From contig JAIXPW010000034.1 of NCBI GenBank assembly GCA_027485995.1, positions 1 to 52,783 on the forward strand: 52,783 nt of DNA. Reading direction: 5' to 3'. Made by a program: the position numbers and the translations under genes. Position 1 is the first letter of the stretch; each line of letters opens with the position of its first letter. The notes beneath the pieces are model-generated. The model saw nothing but the letters and a program-made list of their open reading frames with translations. It did no database searches and was not told the DNA's origin. This DNA comes from Verrucomicrobiaceae bacterium (lineage in GTDB: Bacteria; Verrucomicrobiota; Verrucomicrobiia; Verrucomicrobiales; Akkermansiaceae). Shown here one piece after another: positions 43,601 to 52,399 of the stretch.

Positions 43601-44527
43601 CACGCCCATTATCTCGCCTTCCTCGACACCCTGATCTGGAAGCCCTCGCTCACTTCCGCCGACCAGCTCACGCTTGCCTATTTCCTCTTCCTCCAGGACC
43701 GCACCGGCGAGGCGCTGGAGCGCTTCGCGGAGATCAAGCGTGCCGATCTAACAGATCCGCTTCAGTATGATTATCTCCACACCGTCGCCCTTTTCCATCA
43801 GGGCAAACCTGCCGAGGCAAAGGCCATCGCCACGCCCTATCTCGCCAAACTCCCGCCCGGCACCTGGCGCGACCGCTTTGAGGCCGTTTCCGCCCAAGCC
43901 GACGAGATCGCCCAGCCTCTCGCCGCCGTCCCCGCCGAGAAGGAGAACACCAAGCCCTCCCTTGAGATCCAGCGCGAGGGGACCGATGCCGCCATCACCC
44001 TCCGCCACGCCAATCTCAGCTCCGCGAAGATCCGTCTCTATCAGATCGATCTCGAAGTCCTGTTCTCGAAGGATCCCTTCCTGAAGCAAGGTGCCGGATC
44101 GGCCCTCCCACCCATCGCGCCGAACCTTGTGGTCGATGTTCCCTTCGAGAAGGGCAGCGCCTCCACCACCTACCCGCTGCCGCCGAATTTCCGCCAGGGC
44201 AACATCCTCATCGCGGCTGAATCCGAGGACACCAAGAGCCTCAAGATCCTCGACTCACAGCAGTTGGAAACCCGCATCAACCCCGCGGATCGCAGCATCC
44301 AGATCATCGACCCCGCCGCCAAGGTTCCGCTTCCCGGCACCTACCTCAAGGTCTATGCCGAGTCCCGCGATGGCACCGTCAACTTCCACAAGGACGGCTA
44401 CACCGACCTGCGCGGCAAGTTCGACTACCTCTCACACACGGCCATCGATCCTTCGACCATCCGACGCATCGCGATCCTCGTCAGCCATCCGGAAAAGGGT
44501 TCGCTCACCCGCATCATCAACCGCTGA
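37694..44527 (+). CDS. Very large secreted protein with an STN-like insertion
   Basis: 2277 residues from ATG 37694, which has AGGA 8 nt upstream and begins a signal peptide (MRILLILLFATFSLRA); longer starts exist. The N-terminal region is helical, followed by beta-rich repeats (about 400-1100) of an alpha-2-macroglobulin-like character. A conserved helical block reads CHELHLFLSRKDPIFFDAHV. Around residues 1350-1550 lies an STN/secretin-N-like stretch: LRNIIIPQINFEDTSLEEAI, then GLRLRNVPLAVALKYICDAT and an Ala/Gly-rich linker. The earlier beta-rich style resumes after it to the end. I cannot name the family with confidence. Location is periplasmic or surface; envelope maintenance or protease trapping are possibilities. 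Confidence 0.75.
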   Translation: MRILLILLFATFSLRANPDLFREGFADPATRTAAIATLTPGTRDHFFFTALDHQLNGREKEYADTITAWKAASKTSKNPIPDSGLATLENRRILLAYDKDPKAALTELSRVLDLKFDATKPDSAAANKALPTVLDPALISPAAFQKINEQANPREPYIFYSPALLFTELDSLPTFSPERIRWFAEHAGCTHHPRFTELLGKALALKPPIDADRIDYSSLSLSQLDELKKSTPAPLSNTAFNKAYLTKLTPAYPAQLDRHPEAHAAFLAACKDHVLTLPSTQNSLKAHILYQHLRLQEIIGNHPLDDLLAYLALPRQSHPIIVPTKESDHYPAPDRDSSKITLCPDNVPGDDSPLIESYLFHFLKDSDTAQKPFIPFIQEKRLAVLHAQARLLAGADPALWAAALTPDTYKSLREETRISFAPSIHEIFSADEKVSLPLDLKNTPSLLIRIFAIDAKEGDSAGTLLELDGLVPHHIRSVTFPQAPLVLHRETLDLPELSGAGTWIVEFVSDRISARALIRKGNLTPYLSRTPAGQIVRLFNEKANPVADFTLTLGDETFTSKEGSLTVPNAPNQPVTEGTLTAGNLVTNIALEDRGDSFELESAFLLDREQLLADLKTTLHLRTRLTNHGQPAPLENLENPTLVLKARLLGGVTTERTLADPLALAATNDIPILIPADLLSLTLTLSGTVTLPTTGEKKTLTATETYQLNGALQSSRIATALFSPTSTGHRLSLRGRNGEPLPDRPITLNLGHKLYQKPITTYLRTDASGTIELGKLEGIASLTASSSDIEDTSYIPPARELAIPSRYNIPADRELRIPLLRPLEKPDPSRIQFRQVIDTEIQEGIVTQDLYSRLKFTDGQIVISGLAPGDYDLLQDSVIQARITVLPADSVRGDLLVTADRILPLTAPATPTIASAKVEGETLAVRIADATPETRVTLIAKRYQIRGWDAGDAPYPFALGLPDDLTRAIRPSRFLTERRLSDEMRYILDRRNAKTFPGSMLPRPGLLLNRWTPEDVDQENQKGRDQGDGATGQGLGSGGASRPTAGNKRQGRDSSFSHPAVIDFLQFPAAVSFNLTPDADGTLSVPVANFLGAQFVEIIAADTEASDKTYLPLPPSETPLRDRRIARPLDPKAHHIATRFAAALGAGAEAKIENLLDADWRAFTTLGEAHQFLLATTGDDRLRTFNFLTTWPTLDEKQKLVLLAEHHCHELHLFLSRKDPIFFDAHVKPFLAAKPEPKFIDDYLLKRDLNPYLRPYAFSQLNAAEKALLAQAIPASRKDISRELDFRWKHIAPSPEAETILFSQTLKGADLSPNDSLGLVERKPEAGLQNRLSAASGEGDQVDRGQAYITSKLRNIIIPQINFEDTSLEEAIDFLRLRAVELDTTTTDPSNKGINIVIRRPSKAGTADDPLGRADPGALRIKGLRLRNVPLAVALKYICDATKLRYKTDEFAISLVPQTETAEDIFTRSFKVPPDFAASLAGDGGGGEVDPFASGSGNGAAKLTARRPIAELLKAAGIAFPPGSSASLSADGTLLVTGTPTELDKVEQLTSMRKSASDPFAASESLEEEGRTLLFPDSTRLWLEANYYKHRGETDESLIPLNRFWLELSAWDGKGGFTSPHFNACTHSAADALMCLALLDLPFTADKPEVAVEDSTLRVKARAPMLLFYKDTRRTEKLAADSPLLLRQSYHPLGEPFLTDAQGRRIENTVTGSFRTGVPYGLSLVITNPTGTERRIETLAQIPAGAIPLATNRNQVPTTEFGVLPPIPSAEDMHAPETLSTSHQLAPYGVVQLQLAFYFPAPGDYAAYPFHVSENDTVLAHAAPRTLRVSADPAPEDSASWSVIARDGTDDAVLNQLSTADLATVKLGDILWRLRDRDFFLKATGILRKRLCNPTSIFSYSVLHDDPATLPDFIENTALRKNLGQWFSSKLISITPAVHHGWQTMEFDPLVNPRSHPFGENPRLSHEEAHAHYLAFLDTLIWKPSLTSADQLTLAYFLFLQDRTGEALERFAEIKRADLTDPLQYDYLHTVALFHQGKPAEAKAIATPYLAKLPPGTWRDRFEAVSAQADEIAQPLAAVPAEKENTKPSLEIQREGTDAAITLRHANLSSAKIRLYQIDLEVLFSKDPFLKQGAGSALPPIAPNLVVDVPFEKGSASTTYPLPPNFRQGNILIAAESEDTKSLKILDSQQLETRINPADRSIQIIDPAAKVPLPGTYLKVYAESRDGTVNFHKDGYTDLRGKFDYLSHTAIDPSTIRRIAILVSHPEKGSLTRIINR

Positions 44528-45103
44528 GCGGTGCTCCAAGGTTTCAGGCTTCGGAGGGAATCAGAAACCACGAAAGTCACGGAAAGCACGAAAGAAGAAG
44601 TCGGGGTGATCATTTCCGCGCTCACCTGATGAATGAGTCCGATGTGGTTGGCGAACTGGCTGACTGTCGCGAGGTTTTGAGGACTTTGAGCTGACTCCGG
44701 GACCCAATTCCGGCCTTCAAGAGGACAAACATTAGTAAATTGGGTAAAATGGTATTTTTTCGGTTGACGGGTCCTGGATCCGAAGATATTCCGTCGCTCA
44801 GTTGATCGCGAGTGGGTCTGCAGCCTCTCAGCTCCAGAGTCTCCAATCCGATCCTACCTCTAGTCCCAGTGAACGCTCCGACCCACCTGATGCCGCCTGC
44901 CAGCCCGATTCACGGGCTCGGTGGCCTGTGTTGTTGTCGGAGCTGATTCGTTGCTCCGGGATCACGGCCCTGCTTCCGGGCCGCCCTTGGATCAATCCCA
45001 GCCGTGGTCGAGTTGGCCATGGTTCACCCGGCGGAAGGTTCTTGCCCATGTCTACCGCCCGACCTTTTCCGGGCTCCCACTCATCCACTTTCCATTCATT
45101 TCC
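44528..45103. other. Intergenic region of 576 bp
   Basis: No convincing gene. Just after the stop are short tandem words CCACGAAAG/TCACGGAAAG/GCACGAAAG (about 44569-44597). A relatively AT-rich block near 44730-44765 precedes a possible promoter: TTGACG (44764-44769), 17 nt, TATTCC (44787-44792), on the plus strand for the next gene. Confidence in that promoter is low. Confidence 0.4.
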
Positions 45104-45670
45104 ATGAAACTTCCCACTCCCCAGTTCTCCCGCCTCGTCACCCTCCTTGCCTTTGACATCCTCAATCCCTCGCTCGACTCGATGATCCTGGCCTGGGACC
45201 ACATCTCCAGCCGCTTCCTCAACCGTCCAGGACGCGACAGGGCCGTGTCGGGTCGCCTGGAGTCGATCCGGCTGCTTGCCATCCACGACGCGGTCCATGC
45301 GGTGCTCAATCCTTCCGGCGGTTTCATTTTCAACGAACAGTCGGCGGTCCATTCCCTCGACGCCGCCCTCGCAGCGGCGGCCAGGGCTTCGCATGACATT
45401 CTGGCGGCCGCCCTGACCTCGCCGGAGGATCTTGAGGCCCTCTCGATTTCCCTGGAGGAAAGTCTGTCGCTGGTGGGCAATGCCCATGACCGGGAGGCGG
45501 GGGCCGCGACCGGAGCGGCCAGTGCCGCGTCGTTTGTGCGGACCTTCGATCCCCTGGTGCCGGTGGAGAAAGGGCGCGCGGCGCTCGAGGTGATCGGCCG
45601 ACATGGCTCCTGGGCCGACCATCTTCTGGAGATCAACGCCGCCCGCTTCGGCCTGCCGCTCTCCGCCTGA
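45104..45670 (+). CDS. Vanadium-haloperoxidase/PAP2-like N-terminal fragment protein
   Basis: 188 residues from ATG 45104. PSLDSMILAWDHISSRFLNR and ESIRLLAIHDAVHAVLNPSG, then an Ala-rich helix SLDAALAAAARASHDILAAA, follow the N-terminal helical bundle of vanadium-dependent haloperoxidases. The full enzymes are over 400 residues and carry the vanadate-binding motifs later; these are missing and the protein stops at FGLPLSA. It is either a truncated gene or a stand-alone relative. No catalytic function should be assumed. Confidence 0.55.
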   Translation: MKLPTPQFSRLVTLLAFDILNPSLDSMILAWDHISSRFLNRPGRDRAVSGRLESIRLLAIHDAVHAVLNPSGGFIFNEQSAVHSLDAALAAAARASHDILAAALTSPEDLEALSISLEESLSLVGNAHDREAGAATGAASAASFVRTFDPLVPVEKGRAALEVIGRHGSWADHLLEINAARFGLPLSA

Positions 45671-45808
45671 TCAAGATTTCCGGGTGTGTGGACATCGCGC
45701 TGAGACGCCCTGGATTGGAGCTTTGGTGGTTCTCGCTCCGATCCAGGGCACAGGCGTCGAATGGCCCCGTTCCCATTCCTCTTGTTCCGCTCTTCATGCG
45801 GAACATCA

Positions 45809-45841
45809 AAACGGCCCTGATCCGCAAGATCAGGGCCGTTT
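45809..45841. terminator. Strong bidirectional terminator
   Basis: A perfect 14-bp stem AAACGGCCCTGATC / GATCAGGGCCGTTT with loop CGCAA, located between two convergent genes. It can terminate both transcripts, though the T tracts are short. Confidence 0.85.
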
Positions 45842-45872
45842 GTATGCCAAAACTGAATCAGTTCCCGCGAAC

Positions 45873-48800
45873 TCAGTTCGGCGGCTGGCTGGCGCGGAAG
45901 AACATCTTCTTCCAGGCGGTGGTCTGGTCGCCGCTGGCGGTGAACTCAGCGCTGATGACTCCGGAGCCGTCGGCGGTGAAGGTGCCGGCGCTGATCCAGG
46001 TCTGAAGGTCCGTGCTGTATTGGATCACGCAGCTCTGGTTGGCCTCTCCGAGGAATCCGTGGGTGACCGTGGTGTTTCCAGCGGCGAAGACCGGGGTTCC
46101 GATCGCGGTCAGCTTCAGGCTGATGTCCTGCTGGGCGACGGCGGCGGTGACCGTCACCGTGCCGGTCGTCGTCTTGGTGCCGTCGCTCAGGGTGTAAGTG
46201 AAGGTTTCCGGAGAACCTGCGGAAGGCGTGAACAGCACGTCCGAGCCGCTTAGGGTGGCCGTGTTTCCGGAACCGCTGGTCACGGCGGTGATGGAGAGGC
46301 CGGTGGAAACCACGGCACCTGTGCCATCGATCCGCGTGTCGTTGGCCAGCAGGCTGGCGACGGTGTACTGCGTGGCCGAGTTGTTGGCGGGCTTGGTCAC
46401 GCTGTCATTTGCGGCGATCGGTCCGGTGACGAAGTAGTCGTTGTTCGCGCTGCCAGTGTAGTTCGGATCGGTGGAGGTGGCGGTCACCGTGTAGAATCCG
46501 GCGGCGGTTGGTGCGGTGGCGGAGGTGTAGGTCGTTCCGTTCCGTCCGACGTAGGCGTAGGAGAAGCTGGCGACTCCACCGGAGCCCGTGACCACGCCAT
46601 CGGTGAAGGTCAGGCTGGGCAGGGAGGCGGGAGATACGGTGTTTCCGGAACTCGTGGTGACAATCGACTGCGGAATGATTGCCCCGGTGCTCGTGACGGG
46701 GATGACGACCGAGTTGTAGTCGCCTGCGGCTGCTGTGGCAGAGAGGCGGACATATAGGGTGCCACTGGCGGTGCCGCTGGAAGGCACGAAGTCTGCGGTG
46801 GCACCGTAGGTCGTTCCATCGGCCGAGACCTCGAATCCGCTCGGTGCGGTCGCGGTTAGGTTCCCCTGAAGCATAGATCCTGAGACGGAGAAGGTCTGGG
46901 GGGACGAGGGCGTGCCGTAGGTCGTGGTGAAGGCTGCTGGAGTTCCAACTGGGGCGGCGACCTGCGGGACGATGCCGATCAGCTCGATGGTATCGACCAG
47001 CCAGCGCTCGTTGACGTTGTCGTTCAGCGCGGTGATGCGGTACTTCAAGGTGGCGGACTGTGGCAGACTCGTGACGGTCACGGTGCTGTAGCCGTCGGTG
47101 GTCCTTAGTCCGCCTGCGGTTGGAGCAATCACGACGGCGGTGTTGTCGCCATCATAGGCCGTGGTGGCCGTTCCTGTTCCCGAGGTGAACGACCAGCAGG
47201 CATTGCCGTTGCCGTTGATCTGGAGGGTTTCCTTCCAGGTGGTTCCATTGTCGGTGCTGATCGCCACTTTGACATTGTCTGCGGCGTCTGCCCCGTTGCC
47301 GTTGGAATTGACGGAGAAGGAAGCGAGCTTGAATCTCAAAGACATCACCGATCCGGCAGAGGTGTCGAGGGTGTTGGAAGTGATCACGGCCGTTCCGCTG
47401 CTGACGCCCCGGGAATGCGAGCCGAGGTTCACGAAGCTTGACGAGGCCGGACGATCCCCGGCGGCCGAGCTGCCGCTATAATAGGCACCACCCGTGAGCG
47501 AGACGAAGCTGGCGGAGTTGTTCAGCCCTTCGGTGTAAATCACTGCGGGAGTCGGCGTTACCACCTGGCTGCGATCGACCGACGTTGCGGCGTTGTAGTT
47601 GCCGTCACCGGCCTGGCTGGCGGTGATGGTGGCCGTGCCGATGCCGACGAGAGTGACGGTGGAGTCGGCAATGGTCAGCACGCCGGTGTCGGGGCTGGAG
47701 AAGCTGACAGGCAGACCGGAGCTGGCCGTTGCCGTGAGCGAGTAGCTGGCGTCCGAGACATACTTGTTGGGAAGCGCGGCGAAGGTGATCGTCTGGTCGG
47801 CCTTGATGATTTCCCCGGTCAGGGTCGGCTGCGTGACGGTGTAGTTGGCAGCGTCCGCTCCGGTGAGTCCCATTGTGGTGGTGACGCTGATCCCCGTTCC
47901 CACGGTGGCCTGGGCGAAGGTGCCGGTCGTCGAGTTGGTCAGGCTGACCACATCCGGGCTGATGATCCCGTTCAGGGTGGCACCGGTGATCGCGGCGACC
48001 GTTCCGGCGTTGTAGGCTCGCGTGGTGACCAGCGCGTCAGTGACCGTCAGGGCTTTCGTCGTGATGTCGGCACTGAGGCTGGGCTGGGTGACCGTGTAGT
48101 TGGCGGAAGGGGCGGCGTAATCCCCCGTGCGGGTCAGCGCCTTGGCGGTGCCGGCGGTCCTGGTGGTGAATTCCCAGGTCACCGTGCCGGTGGGGGAAAA
48201 GTCGTCACCGTTGAACAAGCCACTGAAGGCCGGAGTGCCACTGACGCTGGCGGTGGTGGTGCCATCGTATTCCTTGGCGGCAGCCGTCAGGCCGGTGACG
48301 GTCAGGGCGGCTGGAGTGACCGAGCTGCTGGTGGTGGCGATCGACTGCGGATCGGCTCCGGTGCTGGTGAGGCTGACGTTGCCCGAATAGCTGCCGACGG
48401 CCGAGGTTTCCGCGAGCCTGACGTAAACGGTGGTGGTGGGAACCACGTTGGCGGTCGGAGTCAGGTTGATCGAGCTGGCAAAACCGCTGGAGGCGCTGGT
48501 GGAAACGGCGAATCCGGAGGGGGCCGTGACGACCAGATCAGCGCTCAGCGCGGCGCCGGAAACCGAGAAGCTGGCATTGGAGGAAGCCGTGCCGTAGGTC
48601 GTGGTGAGGGCGTCGAGCGACCCGGAAGCGGTGATGGTCGGCGTCACGGGAGCTTCCGGCGTGCCGCTGACTGCGGTGCTGGCGGCTCCATCTCCGGCGG
48701 CGTTGATCGCGAGGAGTTTCACGTCATAGGCGGTGGCATTGGTGAGGCCGGAAATCACCAGCGGGCTGGCGGTGCTGGCTGGCGAACGGGTGATGAAGTT

Positions 48801-49961
48801 CGCGCCGTTGTCGATGGAGTACTTGTAGTTGGTGATCGCGGAACCACCGTCGGCTCCGGCAGTGAAGGCCACGGAGAGCAATTCATTGCCCGGGGTGATG
48901 GTGGTGATCGTCGGGGCTGAGGGAGTCGTGCGCGGGGTGCCCGAGGTGCTGGCGGTGGCGGTGCCGTCGCCGATTGCATTGACCGCCTTGATCTGCACGT
49001 TGTAGGCGGTGCCGTTGGTCAGGCCGGTGATGAGGATCGGGCTGGTGGTGGCTGCCGGGGAGACGTCGGTGAAGCTCGTGCCGCCGTCGGTGGAGTACTT
49101 GTAGTTGGTGATCGCCGACCCGCCATTCGAGCCGGCGGTGAAGGCCACACTGAGCAGCTGGTCGCCTGGGGTGATGCCGGTGATGGTGGGGGCGGCTGGG
49201 GCGGTGGCTCCAGTGGCGGTGATCGAGAAATCATCGATCGCGAGGCCTTGGGTGTTGGTGTTGCCTCCGACACCTGTGTAGGTCCAGCGAAGGTAATAGG
49301 TCGTGCCATTGGCAATGCTCAGGCCGGTGATCGAAACCGACTTGGAGGTGCTGGTGGGTGGATTGGAAATGACGGTGTTGTTGGCATCCGACGAATAAGA
49401 CTGATTTCCCGATGTCTCAGCAGTGGCAGCAGTGGAGGTGGCTCCGTGGAAGAAGGTCCAGTCCATAGCCCGAGTTCCGGAGCGATATTTCTCATAATTC
49501 CACGAGATTGAGAGCGCCGTTACCGGACTTCCGGTGTTGTTGGTGAAGGCGTAGATGATGCTGCGTGGAGATGTGTAGGAGCCAGTGGAGAGGAATCCCA
49601 GACCCCGATCAGTCGATGAAGCTGTGACGCCATTCGCCCAGTTGATGGCACCGCCGGAGGAAGTGCCAGTCACGATGCCTGTACCACTGGTTCCATAGGC
49701 GAGCGTGGTCGCCGTTGTGCCAGTTGACCAATCCGTTCCGATCTTGAATCCTGTGGGCAAAGTCGCCGTGCCGCTGCTGCCCAAGCTGCTGAAATCCTGG
49801 GTGACGGCCGAGTTGGAGGTGATCGACTGCTGCGCCCCGACCTCCGAAGTGGAGGCGAACAGGCCGGTGACTGCGAGGAGGGCAGGAACGAAGGAGCGCC
49901 GCAGGGCCGCAGGACAGCTGCGGGACCAGAGCGAGGGAGGAGCTGGTGATTTCGAGTTCAT
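45873..49961 (-). CDS. Secreted FN3 and YDG/MBG repeat protein
   Basis: 1362 residues from ATG 49961; the signal peptide ends near residue 44 (LLAVTGLFASTSEVGAQQ). An N-terminal region of about 240 residues with SWNYEKYRSGTRAMDWTFF is followed by two near-identical fibronectin III modules (48.66-49.2 kb; SNGGSAITNYKYSTDGGTSF and ADGGSAITNYKYSIDNGANF). Next come MBG/YDG-type modules (KEYDGTTTASVSGTPAF; ITFAALPNKYVSDASYSL), a second domain like the N-terminal one (LKYRITALNDNVNERWLVDT), and a C-terminal sequence with SCVIQYSTDLQTWISAGTF that often ends verrucomicrobial exoproteins. Probably an adhesin or matrix protein. Transcribed alone. Confidence 0.82.
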   Translation of the reverse strand: MNSKSPAPPSLWSRSCPAALRRSFVPALLAVTGLFASTSEVGAQQSITSNSAVTQDFSSLGSSGTATLPTGFKIGTDWSTGTTATTLAYGTSGTGIVTGTSSGGAINWANGVTASSTDRGLGFLSTGSYTSPRSIIYAFTNNTGSPVTALSISWNYEKYRSGTRAMDWTFFHGATSTAATAETSGNQSYSSDANNTVISNPPTSTSKSVSITGLSIANGTTYYLRWTYTGVGGNTNTQGLAIDDFSITATGATAPAAPTITGITPGDQLLSVAFTAGSNGGSAITNYKYSTDGGTSFTDVSPAATTSPILITGLTNGTAYNVQIKAVNAIGDGTATASTSGTPRTTPSAPTITTITPGNELLSVAFTAGADGGSAITNYKYSIDNGANFITRSPASTASPLVISGLTNATAYDVKLLAINAAGDGAASTAVSGTPEAPVTPTITASGSLDALTTTYGTASSNASFSVSGAALSADLVVTAPSGFAVSTSASSGFASSINLTPTANVVPTTTVYVRLAETSAVGSYSGNVSLTSTGADPQSIATTSSSVTPAALTVTGLTAAAKEYDGTTTASVSGTPAFSGLFNGDDFSPTGTVTWEFTTRTAGTAKALTRTGDYAAPSANYTVTQPSLSADITTKALTVTDALVTTRAYNAGTVAAITGATLNGIISPDVVSLTNSTTGTFAQATVGTGISVTTTMGLTGADAANYTVTQPTLTGEIIKADQTITFAALPNKYVSDASYSLTATASSGLPVSFSSPDTGVLTIADSTVTLVGIGTATITASQAGDGNYNAATSVDRSQVVTPTPAVIYTEGLNNSASFVSLTGGAYYSGSSAAGDRPASSSFVNLGSHSRGVSSGTAVITSNTLDTSAGSVMSLRFKLASFSVNSNGNGADAADNVKVAISTDNGTTWKETLQINGNGNACWSFTSGTGTATTAYDGDNTAVVIAPTAGGLRTTDGYSTVTVTSLPQSATLKYRITALNDNVNERWLVDTIELIGIVPQVAAPVGTPAAFTTTYGTPSSPQTFSVSGSMLQGNLTATAPSGFEVSADGTTYGATADFVPSSGTASGTLYVRLSATAAAGDYNSVVIPVTSTGAIIPQSIVTTSSGNTVSPASLPSLTFTDGVVTGSGGVASFSYAYVGRNGTTYTSATAPTAAGFYTVTATSTDPNYTGSANNDYFVTGPIAANDSVTKPANNSATQYTVASLLANDTRIDGTGAVVSTGLSITAVTSGSGNTATLSGSDVLFTPSAGSPETFTYTLSDGTKTTTGTVTVTAAVAQQDISLKLTAIGTPVFAAGNTTVTHGFLGEANQSCVIQYSTDLQTWISAGTFTADGSGVISAEFTASGDQTTAWKKMFFRASQPPN

Positions 49962-50250
49962 GGGTTCGGGACGGTGGCTGGACTGAGATTCAAGCGGACG
50001 TGTGGAGATGGAAATTGGAAGAATCAGAAGGTCTTGTCGTCTCCATGCACTGAGGGAGCCCGAGGTCAACACTTGACCATGGGAATCATCCGCCGGGAGG
50101 CAAGCTTCAAAGTGTTGAACGTTGTCCTGTTCCGGGGGGATTCAAAGGGCGTAACCACCAAGGGAAGCACAAAGCGTGCAGAATCTTCGCCAACGTTCCA
50201 CAGGCGGCTGATTTTTTCCCGAAGCGTGGCGGCATGGCCGCTGGGTCTCT
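49962..50250. other. Intergenic region between repeat exoprotein and hflC
   Basis: 289 bp without a convincing gene. It contains the inverted pair TCAACACTT (50066-50074) / AAGTGTTGA (50110-50118), and near 50150 a short ACCACCAAGGGAAGCACAAAG word similar in style to the repeats after the 2277-residue gene. Confidence 0.4.
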
Positions 50251-51252
50251 TCAGGGCGACCCGCTGGCCTTTTCCTTCGCCGGCTCGATGTGCTTGAGCA
50301 GGCGGAAAAGATCGCTGTCGGTCGTGAACACGGCGGTGGTGTCCTTGGAGAGGGTCTTCTGGTAGGTCTCCAGGGTTTTCACGAACTGGTAGAAGTCGGC
50401 GGCGGAGGGGCTGGAATTGTAGGCGCTGGCGTAGATTCCGGTGGCCTGGGCGTCGGCCTTGCCCTTGATCTCCTGCTCCTTGCGGTAGGCCTCCGACTGG
50501 ATGGAAAGCAGGTCGCGCTCCTTGCGACCGAGGATCTTGGCGGCTTCGCCGGAGCCTTCCGAACGAAAGCGGTCGGCGATCTGCTGGCGCTCTGAGGCCA
50601 TGCGCGAGTGGATCTTTTCGATCACGCCGGGCTTGTAGTTGATGCGCTTGAAGCGGACATCGATCAGCTCGATGCCCCAGGGGCTGACCTTCGGCTGGGA
50701 GGCCTTGAGGATCTGTTCGTCGAGCGTACTGCGCCCATACTGGATCGGCGGCAGGACCCCGAGGTTGCTGTTGCTGGCGGCGAGGTTCTCATCGCGCACC
50801 GGCTTGCGGTCCTTCTGGCTGCGAATGACTTCGACGAGGTCGTGGGAGGCGATGACGTTGCGGGTCTCACTGCCGATGATGTCGTTGAGCCGGGAAAGCG
50901 CGCTGCGTTCGTCGCGGAGCTGCTCGTAGTACTTCTTGGGATCCGAAATCCGCCAGCGGGCGAAGTTGTCCACCGAGATGTAGAGCTTGTCGCGCGTCGG
51001 CATTTCCGTGGCCGGGCCATCCCATTCTAGGACGCGTTTCTCGATGCGGTTGACGCTTTGGACGAAGGGCTTCTTGAAATGGAGTCCAGCTTCATCGACT
51101 GCTGGGTCGGCATTGATCGGGTTGCCGATGGGCTTTCCGAACTCGGTGATGAAGACCTGCTCCGAGGGGCTGACGGTGTAGGCGCTGCTGGCGAAGAGGA
51201 TGAAGGCGAAGAATCCGGCGACGGGGACGGCCAGGAAGATGAACTGTTTCAT
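50251..51252 (-). CDS. hflC: Membrane protease modulator HflC (SPFH/band 7)
   Basis: 333 residues with one N-terminal membrane anchor (FIFLAVPVAGFFAFILFASS), then the SPFH domain starting YTVSPSEQVFITEFGKPIG, and VEVIRSQKD. A helical region follows with ASERQQIADRFRSEGSGEAA and IQSEAYRKEQEIKGKADAQA, the classic HflC pattern. HflK and HflC assemble a periplasmic cage around FtsH and limit its proteolysis. It starts 12 nt after hflK, so the two are co-expressed. Confidence 0.93.
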   Translation of the reverse strand: MKQFIFLAVPVAGFFAFILFASSAYTVSPSEQVFITEFGKPIGNPINADPAVDEAGLHFKKPFVQSVNRIEKRVLEWDGPATEMPTRDKLYISVDNFARWRISDPKKYYEQLRDERSALSRLNDIIGSETRNVIASHDLVEVIRSQKDRKPVRDENLAASNSNLGVLPPIQYGRSTLDEQILKASQPKVSPWGIELIDVRFKRINYKPGVIEKIHSRMASERQQIADRFRSEGSGEAAKILGRKERDLLSIQSEAYRKEQEIKGKADAQATGIYASAYNSSPSAADFYQFVKTLETYQKTLSKDTTAVFTTDSDLFRLLKHIEPAKEKASGSP

Positions 51253-51264
51253 GGAAGGCGTGCG

Positions 51265-52275
51265 TTAGCGTTTGGCGGGAGCGACGACTGCGCCGGGATT
51301 GAGGTTCATGAGCGGCAGGAACTGCTTGGCGTCCTCGTCGAGGATCACCTTGCTGCCGAGCTGGGGCAGGACCTCGTTCATGGTCTCAAGGTAAAGGCGC
51401 TGCTTGGTGATGGCAGGGGCTTTGTCGTATTGGACGAGGAGTTCCTTGAAACGGGCGACGTCTCCCTCGGCCTCGTTGATGCGCTGGACGGCGTAGCCCT
51501 CCGCGCCGGAGATCCGCTGGTCAGCCAGGCCCTTGGCTTTCGGGATGATCTGGTTGTACTGGCCATTGGCCTCGTTGATCATCTGCTCGCGCTCCTGCTG
51601 GGCGCGGTTGACATCGTCGAAGGATGACTGCACGCGAACGGGGGGATGGACATTGTTCAGCTGGATCTGGTCGGCGCGAATGCCCATGTCGAGCGTGGCG
51701 AGGATCTTCTGAAGCCGCGCCAGGGACTCGGCCTCGATCTCGGTGCGACCGATCGTCAGCACCTCGTCCACCGTGCGGTCGCCGATGACCTCGCACATCA
51801 CGCTTTCCGTCAGGTCACGCATCGTCGCGCCGGGCTCGCGCACGCTGAAGAGGTATTTGCGCGAGTCGGAGATCATGTAATGGACGATCCATTCCACATT
51901 CGCGGCGTTGAGGTCGCCGGTGACCATGTCGCGCTCGAGTTCGGGTTCGTCGCTGCTCTGGTCGGGATTGGTGGCTCCGGGGCTGGAAAAGCCGAACTCC
52001 AGCTTCAACTGTCGGCGGATCGGCACCAAGGTCGCGCTGTCCACGCCGAAGGGGATCTTGAAATGAAGGCCCGGTGGCTCGATGGTCATGAATTTCCCGA
52101 AGCGCTGGACCACGGCCTCCGACTCCGGGCTGACGGTGTAGAACGAGGAGGAGATGCCGATCAGGACGAAGATCGCGATGAAGGCCCCGGCGATGATGCG
52201 GAGGATCTTGCGTCCACGGCCCCGGCCTGAATCGCCTGTCGCCTGGGAGATGAATTGTTGGATCACGGCTCTCAA
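51265..52275 (-). CDS. hflK: Membrane protease modulator HflK (SPFH/band 7)
   Basis: 336 residues with a membrane anchor near 23-44 (ILRIIAGAFIAIFVLIGISS), SPFH start FYTVSPESEAVVQRFGKFMT, EPPGLHFKIPFGVD, and the helical arm REQMINEANGQYNQIIPKAK. Partner of HflC in control of FtsH. The frame opens at a TTG (52275); a GTG three codons later is an alternative, and neither has a clear Shine-Dalgarno at ideal spacing. The Gly-rich N-terminal stretch of E. coli HflK is short here (GDSGRGRGRK). Confidence 0.92.
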   Translation of the reverse strand: MRAVIQQFISQATGDSGRGRGRKILRIIAGAFIAIFVLIGISSSFYTVSPESEAVVQRFGKFMTIEPPGLHFKIPFGVDSATLVPIRRQLKLEFGFSSPGATNPDQSSDEPELERDMVTGDLNAANVEWIVHYMISDSRKYLFSVREPGATMRDLTESVMCEVIGDRTVDEVLTIGRTEIEAESLARLQKILATLDMGIRADQIQLNNVHPPVRVQSSFDDVNRAQQEREQMINEANGQYNQIIPKAKGLADQRISGAEGYAVQRINEAEGDVARFKELLVQYDKAPAITKQRLYLETMNEVLPQLGSKVILDEDAKQFLPLMNLNPGAVVAPAKR

Positions 52276-52399
52276 GCTAGGGGACGCCCCTCCAGCGGCA
52301 AGTGGAAGTTCATGCGGAGATCGGAAGTGCCATCTTCCTCCATCGCCCGAGCGCGGGGTGCTTGCGGGACTCCGCCTGTTTCGATAGGAATCTCATCCC

